Source: Halococcus sediminicola | GTDB lineage: Archaea > Halobacteriota > Halobacteria > Halobacteriales > Halococcaceae | Direction of reading: 5' to 3' | Length of the DNA: 64,000 bases | Assembly (NCBI RefSeq): GCF_000755245.1 | Contig: NZ_BBMP01000005.1 | Span: forward strand, 158,408-222,407 | In this document: one piece after another, positions 1 to 8,628 of the stretch | Numbering within the stretch: the first letter of the stretch is position 1 | Layout: each line of letters opens with the position of its first letter | Translations under genes and position numbers: made by a program | The notes under the pieces: generated by a model | What the model was told of the DNA's origin: nothing | Seen by the model: the letters and a program-made list of their open reading frames with translations, nothing else | Database searches by the model: none

Positions 1-1
1 T

Positions 2-409
2 GCTGTCGACGTTGAAGCAGGACTGATCACCCCGGTGTTACGGGAAGTCAACACCAAATCGATTGAGAGAATAGCAACTGAGCGCCGAGAACTCACAGAG
101 AAAGCGCTTTCCGGCGAGTATACGATGGATGATCTCCAAGGGGGCACATTCACTGTGACGAATCTCGGGCTGTTAGGTGTCGAATCGTTCGATCCAATAA
201 TCAATCCACCCCAAGTTGCCATTCTTGGTGTCAACGCGATACAGCAGCGGCCAGTCCCTGACGGGGAGGGAGTAGCCTTCAGAAGACAGTTGCCACTCGA
301 TCTTTCATTCGATCATCGGGTTGTGGACGGAGCAGACGCAGCACGGTTTCTCGCAACACTCACAGAACACATCGAAAACCCACTGCCGTTGCTTTTTGAC
401 TCTCTGTAA
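2..409 (+). CDS. 2-oxoacid dehydrogenase E2 (dihydrolipoamide acyltransferase), C-terminal part
   Basis: The frame is open from the left edge, so the N-terminal lipoyl and E1/E3-binding domains lie outside the window. What remains is the end of the catalytic acyltransferase domain. The hallmark HxxxDG active-site motif is visible as SFDHRVVDG near the C-terminus, preceded by the conserved GGTFTVTNLG and INPPQVAILGV stretches. In the family this domain forms the core of the complex and transfers the acyl group from lipoyl-lysine to CoA. E1 alpha and E1 beta genes (2062-4112) and a lipoate ligase (4431-5473) are close by, but on the opposite strand or further on, so this gene ends convergently with the VOC gene at 450-968. 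Substrate (acetoin, pyruvate or branched-chain oxoacid) cannot be told from this fragment. Confidence 0.93.
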   Translation, partial: AVDVEAGLITPVLREVNTKSIERIATERRELTEKALSGEYTMDDLQGGTFTVTNLGLLGVESFDPIINPPQVAILGVNAIQQRPVPDGEGVAFRRQLPLDLSFDHRVVDGADAARFLATLTEHIENPLPLLFDSL

Positions 410-449
410 AACAGTACAGAGCGGTTGTAATCGACAACTGTCCTCTGAA

Positions 450-968
450 TTATCTCGGATAGGTTTCGTCCGGTTCGGGCATTGACTCTAAATTCGTCGC
501 AGTCTCGAATATCATGCCGTTCAGTTGCTCTTGCGTGTCGAGATACCAATACGGGGTGTCGACAAACGTTCCACTCTGAAGTACTTCCATTCCTGCCTCT
601 TCGAACTGCTGGACGGTTTCCTCGGTATTTTCGAATGCAAAGCACGCAACATGGTGGAGGCCCTCACCATGCTCCTCTAAGTGTTCAGTATAGATACTCT
701 TTCCCTCTGTGGGTTCAATCAGTTCGACCATCATCCCAGCGAGATCAGCAAGTGCGAGTGTCATGGTATAATCGTGATCCTCCCCACGATAGGTTGTTTC
801 CGACAGTTTTGGAGGCTCAAATCGATAAACCTCCCACGGGCTAATGCCCAAAATTGAATCAAAACGTTCCATCCCGTCCTCTATATCTTCGACTACAATT
901 CCGACTTGCGTAATTTCTGGAATTTCGACCCCTGCGTCTGGTATGGTATCAATAGCCATAGACGACAA
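450..968 (-). CDS. VOC-family (glyoxalase/methylmalonyl-CoA epimerase-like) protein
   Basis: A 172-aa protein with the two beta-alpha-beta-beta-beta halves of the vicinal-oxygen-chelate fold: a first half beginning ITQVGIVVEDIEDGMERF and a second half beginning GLHHVACFAFENTEETVQ. The pattern of a short loop before GLHHVACF with an acidic residue at the end of each half (VELIEP, MIFETA) is that of metal-binding VOC enzymes such as methylmalonyl-CoA epimerase and lactoylglutathione lyase. It lies 91 bases after the AcoX-like gene on the same strand, so it may be the last gene of the dehydrogenase operon. An epimerase or lyase acting on an acyl-CoA or ketol is plausible, but the substrate is unknown. 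Confidence 0.82.
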   Translation of the reverse strand: MSSMAIDTIPDAGVEIPEITQVGIVVEDIEDGMERFDSILGISPWEVYRFEPPKLSETTYRGEDHDYTMTLALADLAGMMVELIEPTEGKSIYTEHLEEHGEGLHHVACFAFENTEETVQQFEEAGMEVLQSGTFVDTPYWYLDTQEQLNGMIFETATNLESMPEPDETYPR

Positions 969-1059
969 GCAACGTCATTTCACTTATATCTTCGTTCCAA
1001 TTGCTTACTGTATCAATACAGTAGCTATTCTATAATGCCTAAGTTCGCATGCGACACCC

Positions 1060-2049
1060 TCAACCATCCGTGAGAACGCCAGTGTGTGCTGCAGACTCGA
1101 ACACTGCTTCGTGTGAGATGAGTCGTGGACCGTCAGGTACCGAATGAAACTCAACGGTTTCGTTAACAACTTCGAGTTCACGTTCGCCATCAGCACCGAG
1201 CACACCATCGTCAACCTCGACAACCATTGACTCCTGATCCGATAGGCGGTGATGTTCCTCGACTCCAACTCTGGTCGTCACGCCGGGAGCGACGATCGCC
1301 CTCACTGTCTGGTTGGACATTCCGGCATCGGCGAGTCGTAACGCAATTGCGCCCGGTTCGTCGGGCGCAAGCGAATCGAGTGCACCCGCAACACTACTCA
1401 GACCGATTTCCGACGGATTCGCTCGGGAGACGATTCCACCCAACATCTCGTCGGGATCAAGCAATGCACGAGTTCCGATGAACGAACGGTCCGAGAGTTC
1501 GACTGCCGCTATCCCTGTCACGGACTCACCTGATTCGGTTCGTGCTTCGACCATCTCATGACGATAGGTGGTTTCCTCGTTGTCGACAGTACCGCTCGCA
1601 ACGAGCGCAACTGCGGCTCCAGCAACGGTTCCATCGACCGCCGACGGAACGACATTGTTCGTCCCAGTCGACACCGAAAGGAGAGGAAGGTCATCGCAGC
1701 CAAGCGCTGCGTCGCGGGTCGTTCCGTCCCCTCCGAGAACGACGAGTGCATCGGCTTCTGTTTGGAAGCGTTCGGCTGCCCGTCGGGTGTCTGCTGCCTC
1801 TCCAGTAAGAGTCATGTCGAGCAATTCCACAGAAACATCGTCCGGAGCGTCCTCGACAACGTTCGCAGCGATTCCCGATGTGTCGGGCATCAGTGTTACG
1901 TCTGGCGTAGCAGACGGGACAGTGACTCCGGAGAGAACACATTCGGTAACACGTCGCTTCGCGTAGTTGTCCACAACACTTGCGCCACCGGTTAGCCGCC
2001 TGATATCACGTCCGGCGGCTGGATTGACTATGACACCGATATGAGACAC
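1060..2049 (-). CDS. AcoX-like / ATP-NAD kinase family protein
   Basis: A 329-aa protein starting MSHIGVIVNPAAGRDIRRL, with the NAD-kinase/diacylglycerol-kinase fold signatures: the N-terminal NPxxG strand-loop and the GGDGTTRD motif near residue 105, followed by LLSVSTGTNNVVP, the family's second substrate loop. AcoX proteins of this group are encoded in acetoin catabolic clusters together with E1 alpha, E1 beta and E2. The gene starts 12 bases after E1 beta on the same strand, which fits one operon. This context favours acetoin-type over pyruvate-type function for the neighbouring dehydrogenase, but AcoX biochemistry is not well settled, so the role remains an inference. Confidence 0.85.
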   Translation of the reverse strand: MSHIGVIVNPAAGRDIRRLTGGASVVDNYAKRRVTECVLSGVTVPSATPDVTLMPDTSGIAANVVEDAPDDVSVELLDMTLTGEAADTRRAAERFQTEADALVVLGGDGTTRDAALGCDDLPLLSVSTGTNNVVPSAVDGTVAGAAVALVASGTVDNEETTYRHEMVEARTESGESVTGIAAVELSDRSFIGTRALLDPDEMLGGIVSRANPSEIGLSSVAGALDSLAPDEPGAIALRLADAGMSNQTVRAIVAPGVTTRVGVEEHHRLSDQESMVVEVDDGVLGADGERELEVVNETVEFHSVPDGPRLISHEAVFESAAHTGVLTDG

Positions 2050-2061
2050 GAATCGCCAACC

Positions 2062-3063
2062 TCAGGCGATCCGTTCGATAGCGTTGCGAACGTCGTCTGC
2101 GTCCGGCAGGACTTCGCTTTCCAGTACTGGGCTGAACGGGATATGCGTGTCCGGGACGCCGACACGTTGAATTGGCGCATCGAGACTGTAGAAGGCGTTT
2201 TCAACAGCTCGCGATACTACTTCGGCTTGCGCTCCATACGAGAGGGGGCTCTCTCCAGCGACGACCATCCGTCCCGTTTTATCGAGACTCTCGACAATAG
2301 TGTCCGTATCGAGCGGGTACAGCGAGCGGAGATCGATCACTTCGACATCGACATCACCATCGAGTTCGTCAGCGACTGATAGTGATTCGCCAACGAGGCG
2401 CTGCGTCGCCACGACTGTGACATCGTCTCCTTCTCGCTCAACGTTTGCCTCACCTAGTGGAATCGTGAAGTCTTCATCCACCGGCACTTCACCTGACTGT
2501 TCGTAGATCATCTTGTTCTCGAAGAAGAATACAGGATCGTCGGAACGAATCGCTGATCGCAGCAATCCTTTCGCGGCTTCAGGTGTGCCGGGTGTCACAG
2601 CCATCAGGCCTGGGAAGTGAGCAATCATCGAGTGAACGGTTCCAGAGTGCTGGCTTGCTGCGCCCATACCACCACCCTCGGTGGCACGCACAGTTACCGG
2701 CATTTCGATCTTGCCGCCAAACATATAGCGCATTTTCGCCATCTGATTCATCGTCTGTTCCATTGCGACACCGATGAAATCCGAGAACATGAGTTCAGCG
2801 ACAGGCCGTGAACCGGTCGCTGCTGCACCCGTTGCCGCACCAATGATCCCCGCTTCCGAAATCGGCGTGTCACGCACACGCTCGGGACCGAAGTCATGGT
2901 AGAGGTCTCCCGTTACATCGAGAACCCCTTCCATTACGCCGATGTCCTCGCCGATGAGGAAGACGTCGTCATCACGGTTCAGCTCCTCGCGCATTGTCTC
3001 TCTGATGGCCTCCCGAATGGTCATCGTCTGGGTCTCTCGACCTTCGAGTTCTGCGCTCGCCAT
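2062..3063 (-). CDS. 2-oxoacid dehydrogenase E1 component, beta subunit
   Basis: A 333-aa transketolase-like beta subunit. Visible family features are IREAIRETMREELNRDDDV at the start, GEDIG, the DTPISEAGIIGAATGAA helix that carries the catalytic glutamate, and PVTVRATEGGG. The C-terminal transketolase domain (about 200-333) includes DVEVIDLRSLYPLDTDT. Together with E1 alpha it decarboxylates a 2-oxoacid (or cleaves acetoin) using thiamine diphosphate and passes the acyl group to lipoylated E2. Its start overlaps the E1 alpha stop by one base (TGATG), so the two are translationally coupled. Length is normal and the frame is intact. Confidence 0.95.
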   Translation of the reverse strand: MASAELEGRETQTMTIREAIRETMREELNRDDDVFLIGEDIGVMEGVLDVTGDLYHDFGPERVRDTPISEAGIIGAATGAAATGSRPVAELMFSDFIGVAMEQTMNQMAKMRYMFGGKIEMPVTVRATEGGGMGAASQHSGTVHSMIAHFPGLMAVTPGTPEAAKGLLRSAIRSDDPVFFFENKMIYEQSGEVPVDEDFTIPLGEANVEREGDDVTVVATQRLVGESLSVADELDGDVDVEVIDLRSLYPLDTDTIVESLDKTGRMVVAGESPLSYGAQAEVVSRAVENAFYSLDAPIQRVGVPDTHIPFSPVLESEVLPDADDVRNAIERIA

Positions 3064-4112
3064 CAGAACTCACCTCCTCTGGTGCCGCCATCAGCGCGAG
3101 CATTCGCCTGTTCTACGAAGAGATCGATGTCCGGCACTCTCTGAGAGAACATATCCTCGTAGGCCTCTTCCGGTGTGGGCTCGTCCGCATTTTTCGCGTA
3201 CTCGATGGCGTCCTCGATCTCCGCTTCGATGTTTGCTCGCATCTCTTCTAACTCCTCTTCGGAGAGTTCGTCGCGTTCGATGAGCCGCTCGGAAAAGTCA
3301 TCGATGGGGTCGCGCTTTCGCCACTCTTCGACCTCCTCTTCATCCCGATAGAGTTCCTGATCGCCCTCAAAATGACCGTGGAAGCGGTAGGTCTCGGCTT
3401 CGATAAACGTCGGGCCATCGCCGTTACGAGCGCGTTTGCGTGCCTCAATGACAGCCTCGTTCACTGCCGTGATGTCCATTCCATCGACATTGATTCCTGG
3501 AATGTCGTATGCGGAAGATGTGTCGCTGAGGTTTTTGGCGTTGTGTTGGTCACTGACTGCCGTTCCTTCCCCGTACTGGTTGTTTTCCACGAGGAATATG
3601 ACTGGCAAATCCCATGCCGATGCAAGGTTCACTGCCTCGTGAACTTGGCCCTGAGCGACGGCACCATCTCCCAAGAAAGACAGAGCAATCCGATCCTCGC
3701 CTTTTTGCTTTATGCTGAGTGCTGCACCCGCCCCAAGCGGTGGACCCGCGCCGACGATTCCATTTGCACCGAGCATGTTAGAGTCCACGTCGGCGATGTG
3801 CATCGATCCACCTTTGCCATTGCAATATCCCTCCCGTCTCCCATATATTTCGGACATCATGAGTTTCGGATCGAGACCCTTTGCGATACAGTGGCCGTGT
3901 CCACGATGAGTGCTGGTGATGTAGTCGTCTTCTTCTAAGGCAGCACAGGCTCCTACCCCGATAGCTTCTTCTCCAACATAGAGATGAACGAACCCCGGAA
4001 TTTCACCGTCTGCGAAGCGTTCGCCTGCCCTCGTATCGAACTCACGAATCGTGAGCATTCGCCGTAGCGCTTCTGTTCGCCCTTCCTCTGTTTCGAGATC
4101 GATTGCTGGCAT
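3063..4112 (-). CDS. 2-oxoacid dehydrogenase E1 component, alpha subunit
   Basis: A 349-aa thiamine-diphosphate enzyme subunit. The TPP-binding motif runs from GDGAVAQGQVHEAVNLASAW to FLVENNQYGEG, with the expected GDG and NN about 30 residues apart. HRGHGHCIAKG and GRREGYCNGKGGSMHI are the conserved active-site segments of the acetoin/pyruvate/branched-chain E1 alpha family, and FIEAETYRFHGH is the usual late motif. It is the first gene of a probable operon E1 alpha, E1 beta, AcoX-like, VOC. A T/A-rich box (around 4136-4143) lies about 27 bases upstream of the ATG, which would give a leaderless or nearly leaderless transcript. AcoX downstream hints at acetoin; branched-chain oxoacid dehydrogenase is the main alternative. 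Confidence 0.95.
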   Translation of the reverse strand: MPAIDLETEEGRTEALRRMLTIREFDTRAGERFADGEIPGFVHLYVGEEAIGVGACAALEEDDYITSTHRGHGHCIAKGLDPKLMMSEIYGRREGYCNGKGGSMHIADVDSNMLGANGIVGAGPPLGAGAALSIKQKGEDRIALSFLGDGAVAQGQVHEAVNLASAWDLPVIFLVENNQYGEGTAVSDQHNAKNLSDTSSAYDIPGINVDGMDITAVNEAVIEARKRARNGDGPTFIEAETYRFHGHFEGDQELYRDEEEVEEWRKRDPIDDFSERLIERDELSEEELEEMRANIEAEIEDAIEYAKNADEPTPEEAYEDMFSQRVPDIDLFVEQANARADGGTRGGEF

Positions 4113-4430
4113 TTGCGGCTACACGAACGTAACGGAAGATAATAGTTGTTGTGGGTGGGTACCACAACTCATGAGAGTGGCAGAGAATATTATTGAAATT
4201 TTGGATGCTGTCTTAGTTGATTTTCTTTCCACTTACTGATTAGACAATCATCAAGCTACGGAGTTGACGAATCCGATCGAGCACGCTTCGACTCATACGA
4301 CAATATTTCGAGAAGTGATCAACACTATTACAGTTGAATCGCTATAGAGGTATAGAACCGAGAATTGTTCAAAAATCGGGCGAACACGATCAGGGCCAGA
4401 TATTCACTCTGTCCGACCGTCCGAGTAGAT
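4113..4430. promoter_or_regulatory. divergent promoter region between E1 alpha and lplB
   Basis: This 318-base AT-richer interval separates the leftward dehydrogenase operon from the rightward lipoate-ligase pair. A box reading TATTAT on the minus strand near 4136-4143 sits at the archaeal TATA distance from the E1 alpha start. On the plus strand a weaker box, GATATTC near 4400, lies about 30 bases before the lplB start. No clear operator palindrome was seen. The arrangement would let enzyme and lipoylation genes be controlled together. Confidence 0.45.
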
Positions 4431-4703
4431 ATGGAACGCACTGGATCAGTGAAGGTACCGAACGGAAAGCTCGTTAACGTGGCTGCAACCTACGAAGACA
4501 CCATCGAATCGGTGACGATCACCGGTGATTTCTTTCTCGAACCACCCGAGGCACGGGCGAATCTCGAACGGGTGATTGAGGGACAACCGACAGAGACTTC
4601 GAAACAGGAATTGGTCGACGCAATCAAGACAATCGATGCACGGCTGATCGGCTTTTCGGCCGACCATCTCGCTGAGGCTGTTCGGAAGGCGGTCAATCAA
4701 TGA
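4431..4703 (+). CDS. lplB: lipoate-protein ligase accessory subunit LplB (C-terminal domain protein)
   Basis: About 90 aa, MERTGSVKVPNGKLV onwards, matching the stand-alone accessory domain of archaeal bipartite lipoate ligases: a K(V)PNGKLV beta strand, then ITGDFFLEPPEA, and a helical end. In the split ligases of archaea this small subunit is required for adenylation of lipoate, while LplA (next gene, overlapping by ATGA at 4700-4703) carries the catalytic site. The frame is open for 22 codons upstream, but the ATG at 4431 gives the family's usual N-terminus. The product should lipoylate the E2 of the neighbouring dehydrogenase complex. Confidence 0.85.
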   Translation: MERTGSVKVPNGKLVNVAATYEDTIESVTITGDFFLEPPEARANLERVIEGQPTETSKQELVDAIKTIDARLIGFSADHLAEAVRKAVNQ

Positions 4704-5473
4704 ACAATCTCGACGCCACCCTCGACGAAAGCTGGCGGATCATTGATGACGGAGTCTACGACGAGCCGACCCACCACGCGCTCGATGAAGTGTTGATCGG
4801 TCGTCTCAACAATAACGAGATAACACCCACGATTCGGTTTTGGTACCGGACGGGACCAGCAGTACCTCTCGGTCGCTTTCAAGCATACGCCGACGAAGTA
4901 CAGGACGAGTACGTCCGTGACCAGGGAATCGATGTCGTGCGACGGATCACCGGCGGTGGCGCGATGTATGCTGAGCCCGGCGCGGTGATCACCTACTCAA
5001 TGTACCTCCCCTGTGAGATGGTCTCTGATGACATCGAACGAAGCTATGAACAACTCAACCAATGGGCCATCGACGCACTCTGCAACCTCGGACTCGCAGC
5101 CTTTCACGAACCGCTCAACGACATCGCTCACGAGGACGGAAAGATCGGCGGTGCGGCCCAGCTCCGGCGCTCGAATGCAGTGTTGCACCACGTCACGATG
5201 AGCTACGCGCTCGACATCGAAGCGATGCTCCGAGCGCTTCGTATCGGCAAAGAGAAACTCTCCGATAAGGCTGTCAAATCGGCCGAGAAACGCGTCACCC
5301 GTATTGCGGACTACGTCAACGGGGACCGAAAGACTGTGATCGAACGACTCAAAGATGAATTTTACGACAATTACGGCGGCGTGAGGGGTTCATTGACGGA
5401 CAATGAAGTGATGGCGGCGGAACGACTTGCCGAGACAAAGTTCAGGACGGACGAGTGGAACAAGCGTCTGTAG
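4700..5473 (+). CDS. lplA: lipoate-protein ligase A
   Basis: A 257-aa BPL/LplA-fold enzyme. The family motifs are visible in order: FWYRTGPAVPLGRFQ, then RRITGGGAMYAEPGAVITYS (the RRxTGGGA substrate loop), then the catalytic-lysine region DGKIGGAAQLRRSNAVLHH. It lacks the C-terminal accessory domain of bacterial LplA, and that domain is supplied by the overlapping upstream gene at 4431. The pair would activate lipoate to lipoyl-AMP and transfer it to lipoyl domains, here most likely those of the local E2. Length is normal for the archaeal short form. Confidence 0.93.
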   Translation: MNNLDATLDESWRIIDDGVYDEPTHHALDEVLIGRLNNNEITPTIRFWYRTGPAVPLGRFQAYADEVQDEYVRDQGIDVVRRITGGGAMYAEPGAVITYSMYLPCEMVSDDIERSYEQLNQWAIDALCNLGLAAFHEPLNDIAHEDGKIGGAAQLRRSNAVLHHVTMSYALDIEAMLRALRIGKEKLSDKAVKSAEKRVTRIADYVNGDRKTVIERLKDEFYDNYGGVRGSLTDNEVMAAERLAETKFRTDEWNKRL

Positions 5474-5770
5474 TTTCTCCTCTCTCACGTTCAGTTATAT
5501 GATCCCCTATAGAGGTCGATATCAAGAAAAATGACAGAGTACGATAGGTGCGCTTTATCCCTCGGTGGCTAAAGACGGATGAGTCGATTTCCTTCTTTTC
5601 CTTCTACATCGTGCGCTATTTTCCTGAATGGATTGGCTATTGGGCGAGACGAATTCTATGAAACGCTCTCATCTATGGAATAAGTTCGGAGGGCTATTCT
5701 ACCCGGCGATTAAGAACAAGACGAATCCACGAAATGAGTCGGTTGTGCCGTCTCTTCATTCGGCGAATAG

Positions 5771-6645
5771 AACTATAGCATTCTGCATCGTATTAGTAAT
5801 AATACCACTCGTTTCGTCCCGACCACTACGCGGTCCGCAAGAGGGATCGTCGAGACGGATCAGCAATGGACTCTCGACGAGCGCGATGCGTTCGCGTCAT
5901 TCGCTGATTGCCTCGGCGATCTCGACATTGATGTGGTTGGCCCATCAACCGACGGATTTCAGCAGCCATCGACACAGCTGTTGATCGCACCGCCTCACGC
6001 ATCGAACACAGCAATCTCACTTGAGGAAATCTGCGACATCTACCGTGAGACGGTCATGAGTGTTGATCACTACACTGATCTCTACGGCGATACGTTAGAG
6101 GAAAGCCTTGCTCAGGAGTTCGGACCGGAAGTCGCGACTACCATGACAACCAGCGACCAGCTCACACCACAGCTCCGTGACCGGCTCGTCAATTGTAGCC
6201 AACAGGCGCGTGAAAGCCGTCAGTCCCTTCTACAGGGCCTCAAAAGCGAACACACTGCTCTTGAGGCTGCCGATGAGAAACTGACGCGCTTAGGTGCTGA
6301 TCTCGATGACGTTGTGGGGGGCGCTCGTTCGACAACTGGACCGAGACGAAACTCGCTGATGTCGACGAACGTCTCCGCTCGCGCAAACGAGACTGCGAGC
6401 AGCTACTCGCTAATCGACAGGCCACTCTCAACGAACAGCGCGTTCCCAGTACCCATCGTATTGATCACGAATTCAGCGAGTATCTCTATGAGTCGCTCTC
6501 GGTGACCTATCCTGTGGTGACGGACGCGATCAGTCTCATTGACACGCTCCGTACCGCCCACCAGAGTGTTGAACAGGCACTCTCCAGCCGAGAGCTTGAC
6601 TTCAACGAAGAATTAACTACTGCACCCTACCGAAAATGCCATTAA
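5771..6645 (+). pseudogene. frameshifted DUF7260-like haloarchaeal protein
   Basis: Two consecutive frames form one protein-like sequence. The first (open from 5771, for example QQWTLDERDAFASFADCL, then LLIAPPHASNTAISLEEICD) runs to about 6316; the second (SFDNWTETKLADVDERLRS ... EQALSSRELDFNEELTTAP) continues to the TAA at 6643-6645. The switch falls in a run of six Gs at 6316-6321, and adding one G would restore a single frame. The helical, charged DERDAF region is typical of haloarchaeal DUF7260-like proteins, an assignment from memory. No clear start codon was found downstream of the in-frame TAG at 5768, so the 5' end may also be damaged. A homopolymer sequencing error is a real alternative. 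The roughly 300 bases before it (5474-5770) hold nothing I recognise. Confidence 0.6.
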
Positions 6646-6893
6646 AAGCATGAAGTCGCTCGTCGATAATTGGGTACTCAACCTCAGTTTCTGAAAGTGA
6701 AAATGTCGCAAACAGGACGTTCGATACCGAAGAGCTGCTGTTCATCCATTGAAGACACTAACCTTGGTATATATCAAGATGCAGAGATTCGTGAGAACCG
6801 ATCAGAGATAGTGTTTTAACCGGACACACCGCTCTTCGAGTCATCGTAATCAGATGAGCGAAGTATTTTCTCATCGGTCGCGGATCACTATAC

Positions 6894-7484
6894 ATGGCTG
6901 CTATCGTCAAGCTCCGTGCGGCGACATTCATCCCCCTTGTTTGGCTCGACTCACCACGCGAGGGCGAGGAGAATCTCCAGTTCCGTGGAGACGATCGTGA
7001 TTTTACACCACATACCGTCAATACTGGTCGTTCACGCGTCGAGCAGGAAGTTGTGATCGACTTCGCGCGCGAGGAAGTGCAGACTCATGCAGACACCGGT
7101 CGTTCGAAAGAGCGCATAGAACGACCGGATGGTACTACAGAAATCCACGAGGGAAAAGCTGACACGTCGAATGTCACGGTTACCGATATCGTCTGGGGCG
7201 AGGGATGCGAACTCCTCATGCGTGCAGAAGCCGCAAATCCATTAGTTGAAGCAGCCGCTCCAGTGATCTATGAGACACACGCGACGGTCAAATCCGACGG
7301 TGGCATTCGCCTCGCGGGTGTTCACGATGCATTTCCCTGCTTCGAATTCTACGCTCAGACCGACTTCAAACCGTTCAGTACGCTGTATACGTATGATTAT
7401 CGTGAAGTCGGTGGATCTCCGCTAGATCTCGCAGGACCGCCCGAATGTGAGTTCGATATCACCACCCCATGTTCCCCTGATTGA
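6894..7484 (+). CDS. DUF3238-like protein of unknown function
   Basis: An intact 196-aa frame, with M-A-A-I-V-K-L-R-A-A-T-F-I-P at the start. The opening (RAATFIPLVWLDSP), the phrase LQFRGDDRDFTPHTVNTGRS, and later beta-rich segments (FEFYAQTDFKPFSTLYTYDY) resemble DUF3238 proteins as I remember them. No catalytic motif, signal peptide or membrane segment is apparent. It stands alone between two decayed genes, so context does not help. Codon usage is normal for the window and the frame is clean over its whole length, which supports a functional gene. Confidence 0.6.
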   Translation: MAAIVKLRAATFIPLVWLDSPREGEENLQFRGDDRDFTPHTVNTGRSRVEQEVVIDFAREEVQTHADTGRSKERIERPDGTTEIHEGKADTSNVTVTDIVWGEGCELLMRAEAANPLVEAAAPVIYETHATVKSDGGIRLAGVHDAFPCFEFYAQTDFKPFSTLYTYDYREVGGSPLDLAGPPECEFDITTPCSPD

Positions 7485-7519
7485 ACTCATCATGGTACTG
7501 CTGCAAAGCGGTCTTCATA

Positions 7520-7962
7520 TCAGCTCGTCTCGTAGGATTCAGTGAGACAATCCCAGACTGCCTGTGCGTAGGCAGCCGATCCCTGCTGCTCGTCCGCGAA
7601 CGCCTCCCAGTCGAAGACGTCGCCCGAGAGCGCACGGAATTTCCACGTACCGGTATACTCGTCGAACCCGCGACCGAAGCCGAACGGCCTAGCGAGGATG
7701 ATATTGCTGGCGAACGCACGCGTCGTGTAGCCGGTCTCGCTGAGTTGCTCCGCGATCACGGGCTCCGGGCAGTCGAGCGTCTGATTGTCGACGTGGATGC
7801 CGAGTTCGCTTGGATACTTCCCGGCGAACAGCGAGGCGTGAACGGGGACGGTCCAGTGACTCGTCGCCCACGTATTCGTGAACCGAATCCCCGGCAGCCA
7901 GTCGAACTGTTCGTGGAAGGCATCGAAGCGCAGCGTATCCAAACGACGAGTGCGACGTTCAT
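7520..7962 (-). pseudogene. truncated, frameshifted sulfatase (alkaline-phosphatase superfamily) fragment
   Basis: The conserved start MNVALVV is read from 7962, then the frame changes and continues as DTLRFDAFHEQFDWLPG, followed by WATSHWTVPVHASLFAGKYP, LDCPEPVIAEQLSETGYTTR and FGFGRGFDEY. These are the N-terminal landmarks of haloarchaeal sulfatases: the metal-binding VxxDTLR strand, the TxPxH/ASLFxGxYP active-site region and the RGFDE segment. Only about 145 of the roughly 450 residues expected for the family are present, and the frame ends at 7520 without the C-terminal domain. Both the frameshift near codon 7 and the missing two thirds argue that it is dead. Confidence 0.75.
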
Positions 7963-8628
7963 CGGCGGCGCTACCCGCGGGGTGCGTATTACTGTTCGCC
8001 GGACGAAGGCCGGCAGCGGCGGACAAACGGTGTAGTGGCCCGGTGCGAGAGGACCCTGTTCGACAAACCGTGGGTCCGCCTGTCGTACAACGTGGTGGTC
8101 GGTTCCGGTGTGCTTCCGCAGGCAACCGAGACTATCGCCGAACTCCCCACCAGTTGCCCGATTTGATCCTTCTCGGGTGCACAGCGTGCGATGTGGGCTT
8201 CCGCCGGTAAGGAAAGAGTGAACGCTGTCCCTGAGCTCTCAGCTACTCTATACCACCTTCTCGCCACTCTCAACTAGCGTCTCGATGTATTCGTACGCTC
8301 CAGAGTATGTCACTATCCTGCTTTGGCAGTTATCTAACGAGAAACGTTGGCAGCGATACCGACGGTGTCGGCAGAAGCTCTTCTACCGCGGCTGCCTTAT
8401 GTAACAAGCGAAGATCAGCAGGCTATCGAACGTTACACAAGGTCGAACCGCCAACACTCGCGAGGAGAGGACATTGCAGGGGAACATTACGGTCCGCAAT
8501 TGCCGCTTCAGCTGTTTTCTACCTGCGTCTCAAACGAACTCAACAGCAAGAGCTGGGGTAATCTCTCGATCTTCAGACCCTGGAAGTCACCGACAGCGCT
8601 GTATTCCTTTCCTAATCCATGTCTTCAA
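7963..8628. other. non-coding stretch beside the first orc gene
   Basis: No open frame here reads like a known protein. The one clear structure is the inverted-repeat element at 8395-8442. The rest is moderately GC-rich and probably consists of decayed coding sequence from the sulfatase side. Confidence 0.4.
8395..8442. repeat. 48-bp inverted-repeat element, copy 1
   Basis: Arms CCTTATGTAAC (8395-8405) and GTTACACAAGG (8432-8442) are near-perfect reverse complements around a 26-base centre. Four relatives with the same arms and 25-27 base centres occur at 10351, 25659, 40212 and 40618. This copy lies 3' of the first orc gene, with copy 2 on the other side of that gene and its origin. Confidence 0.75.
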
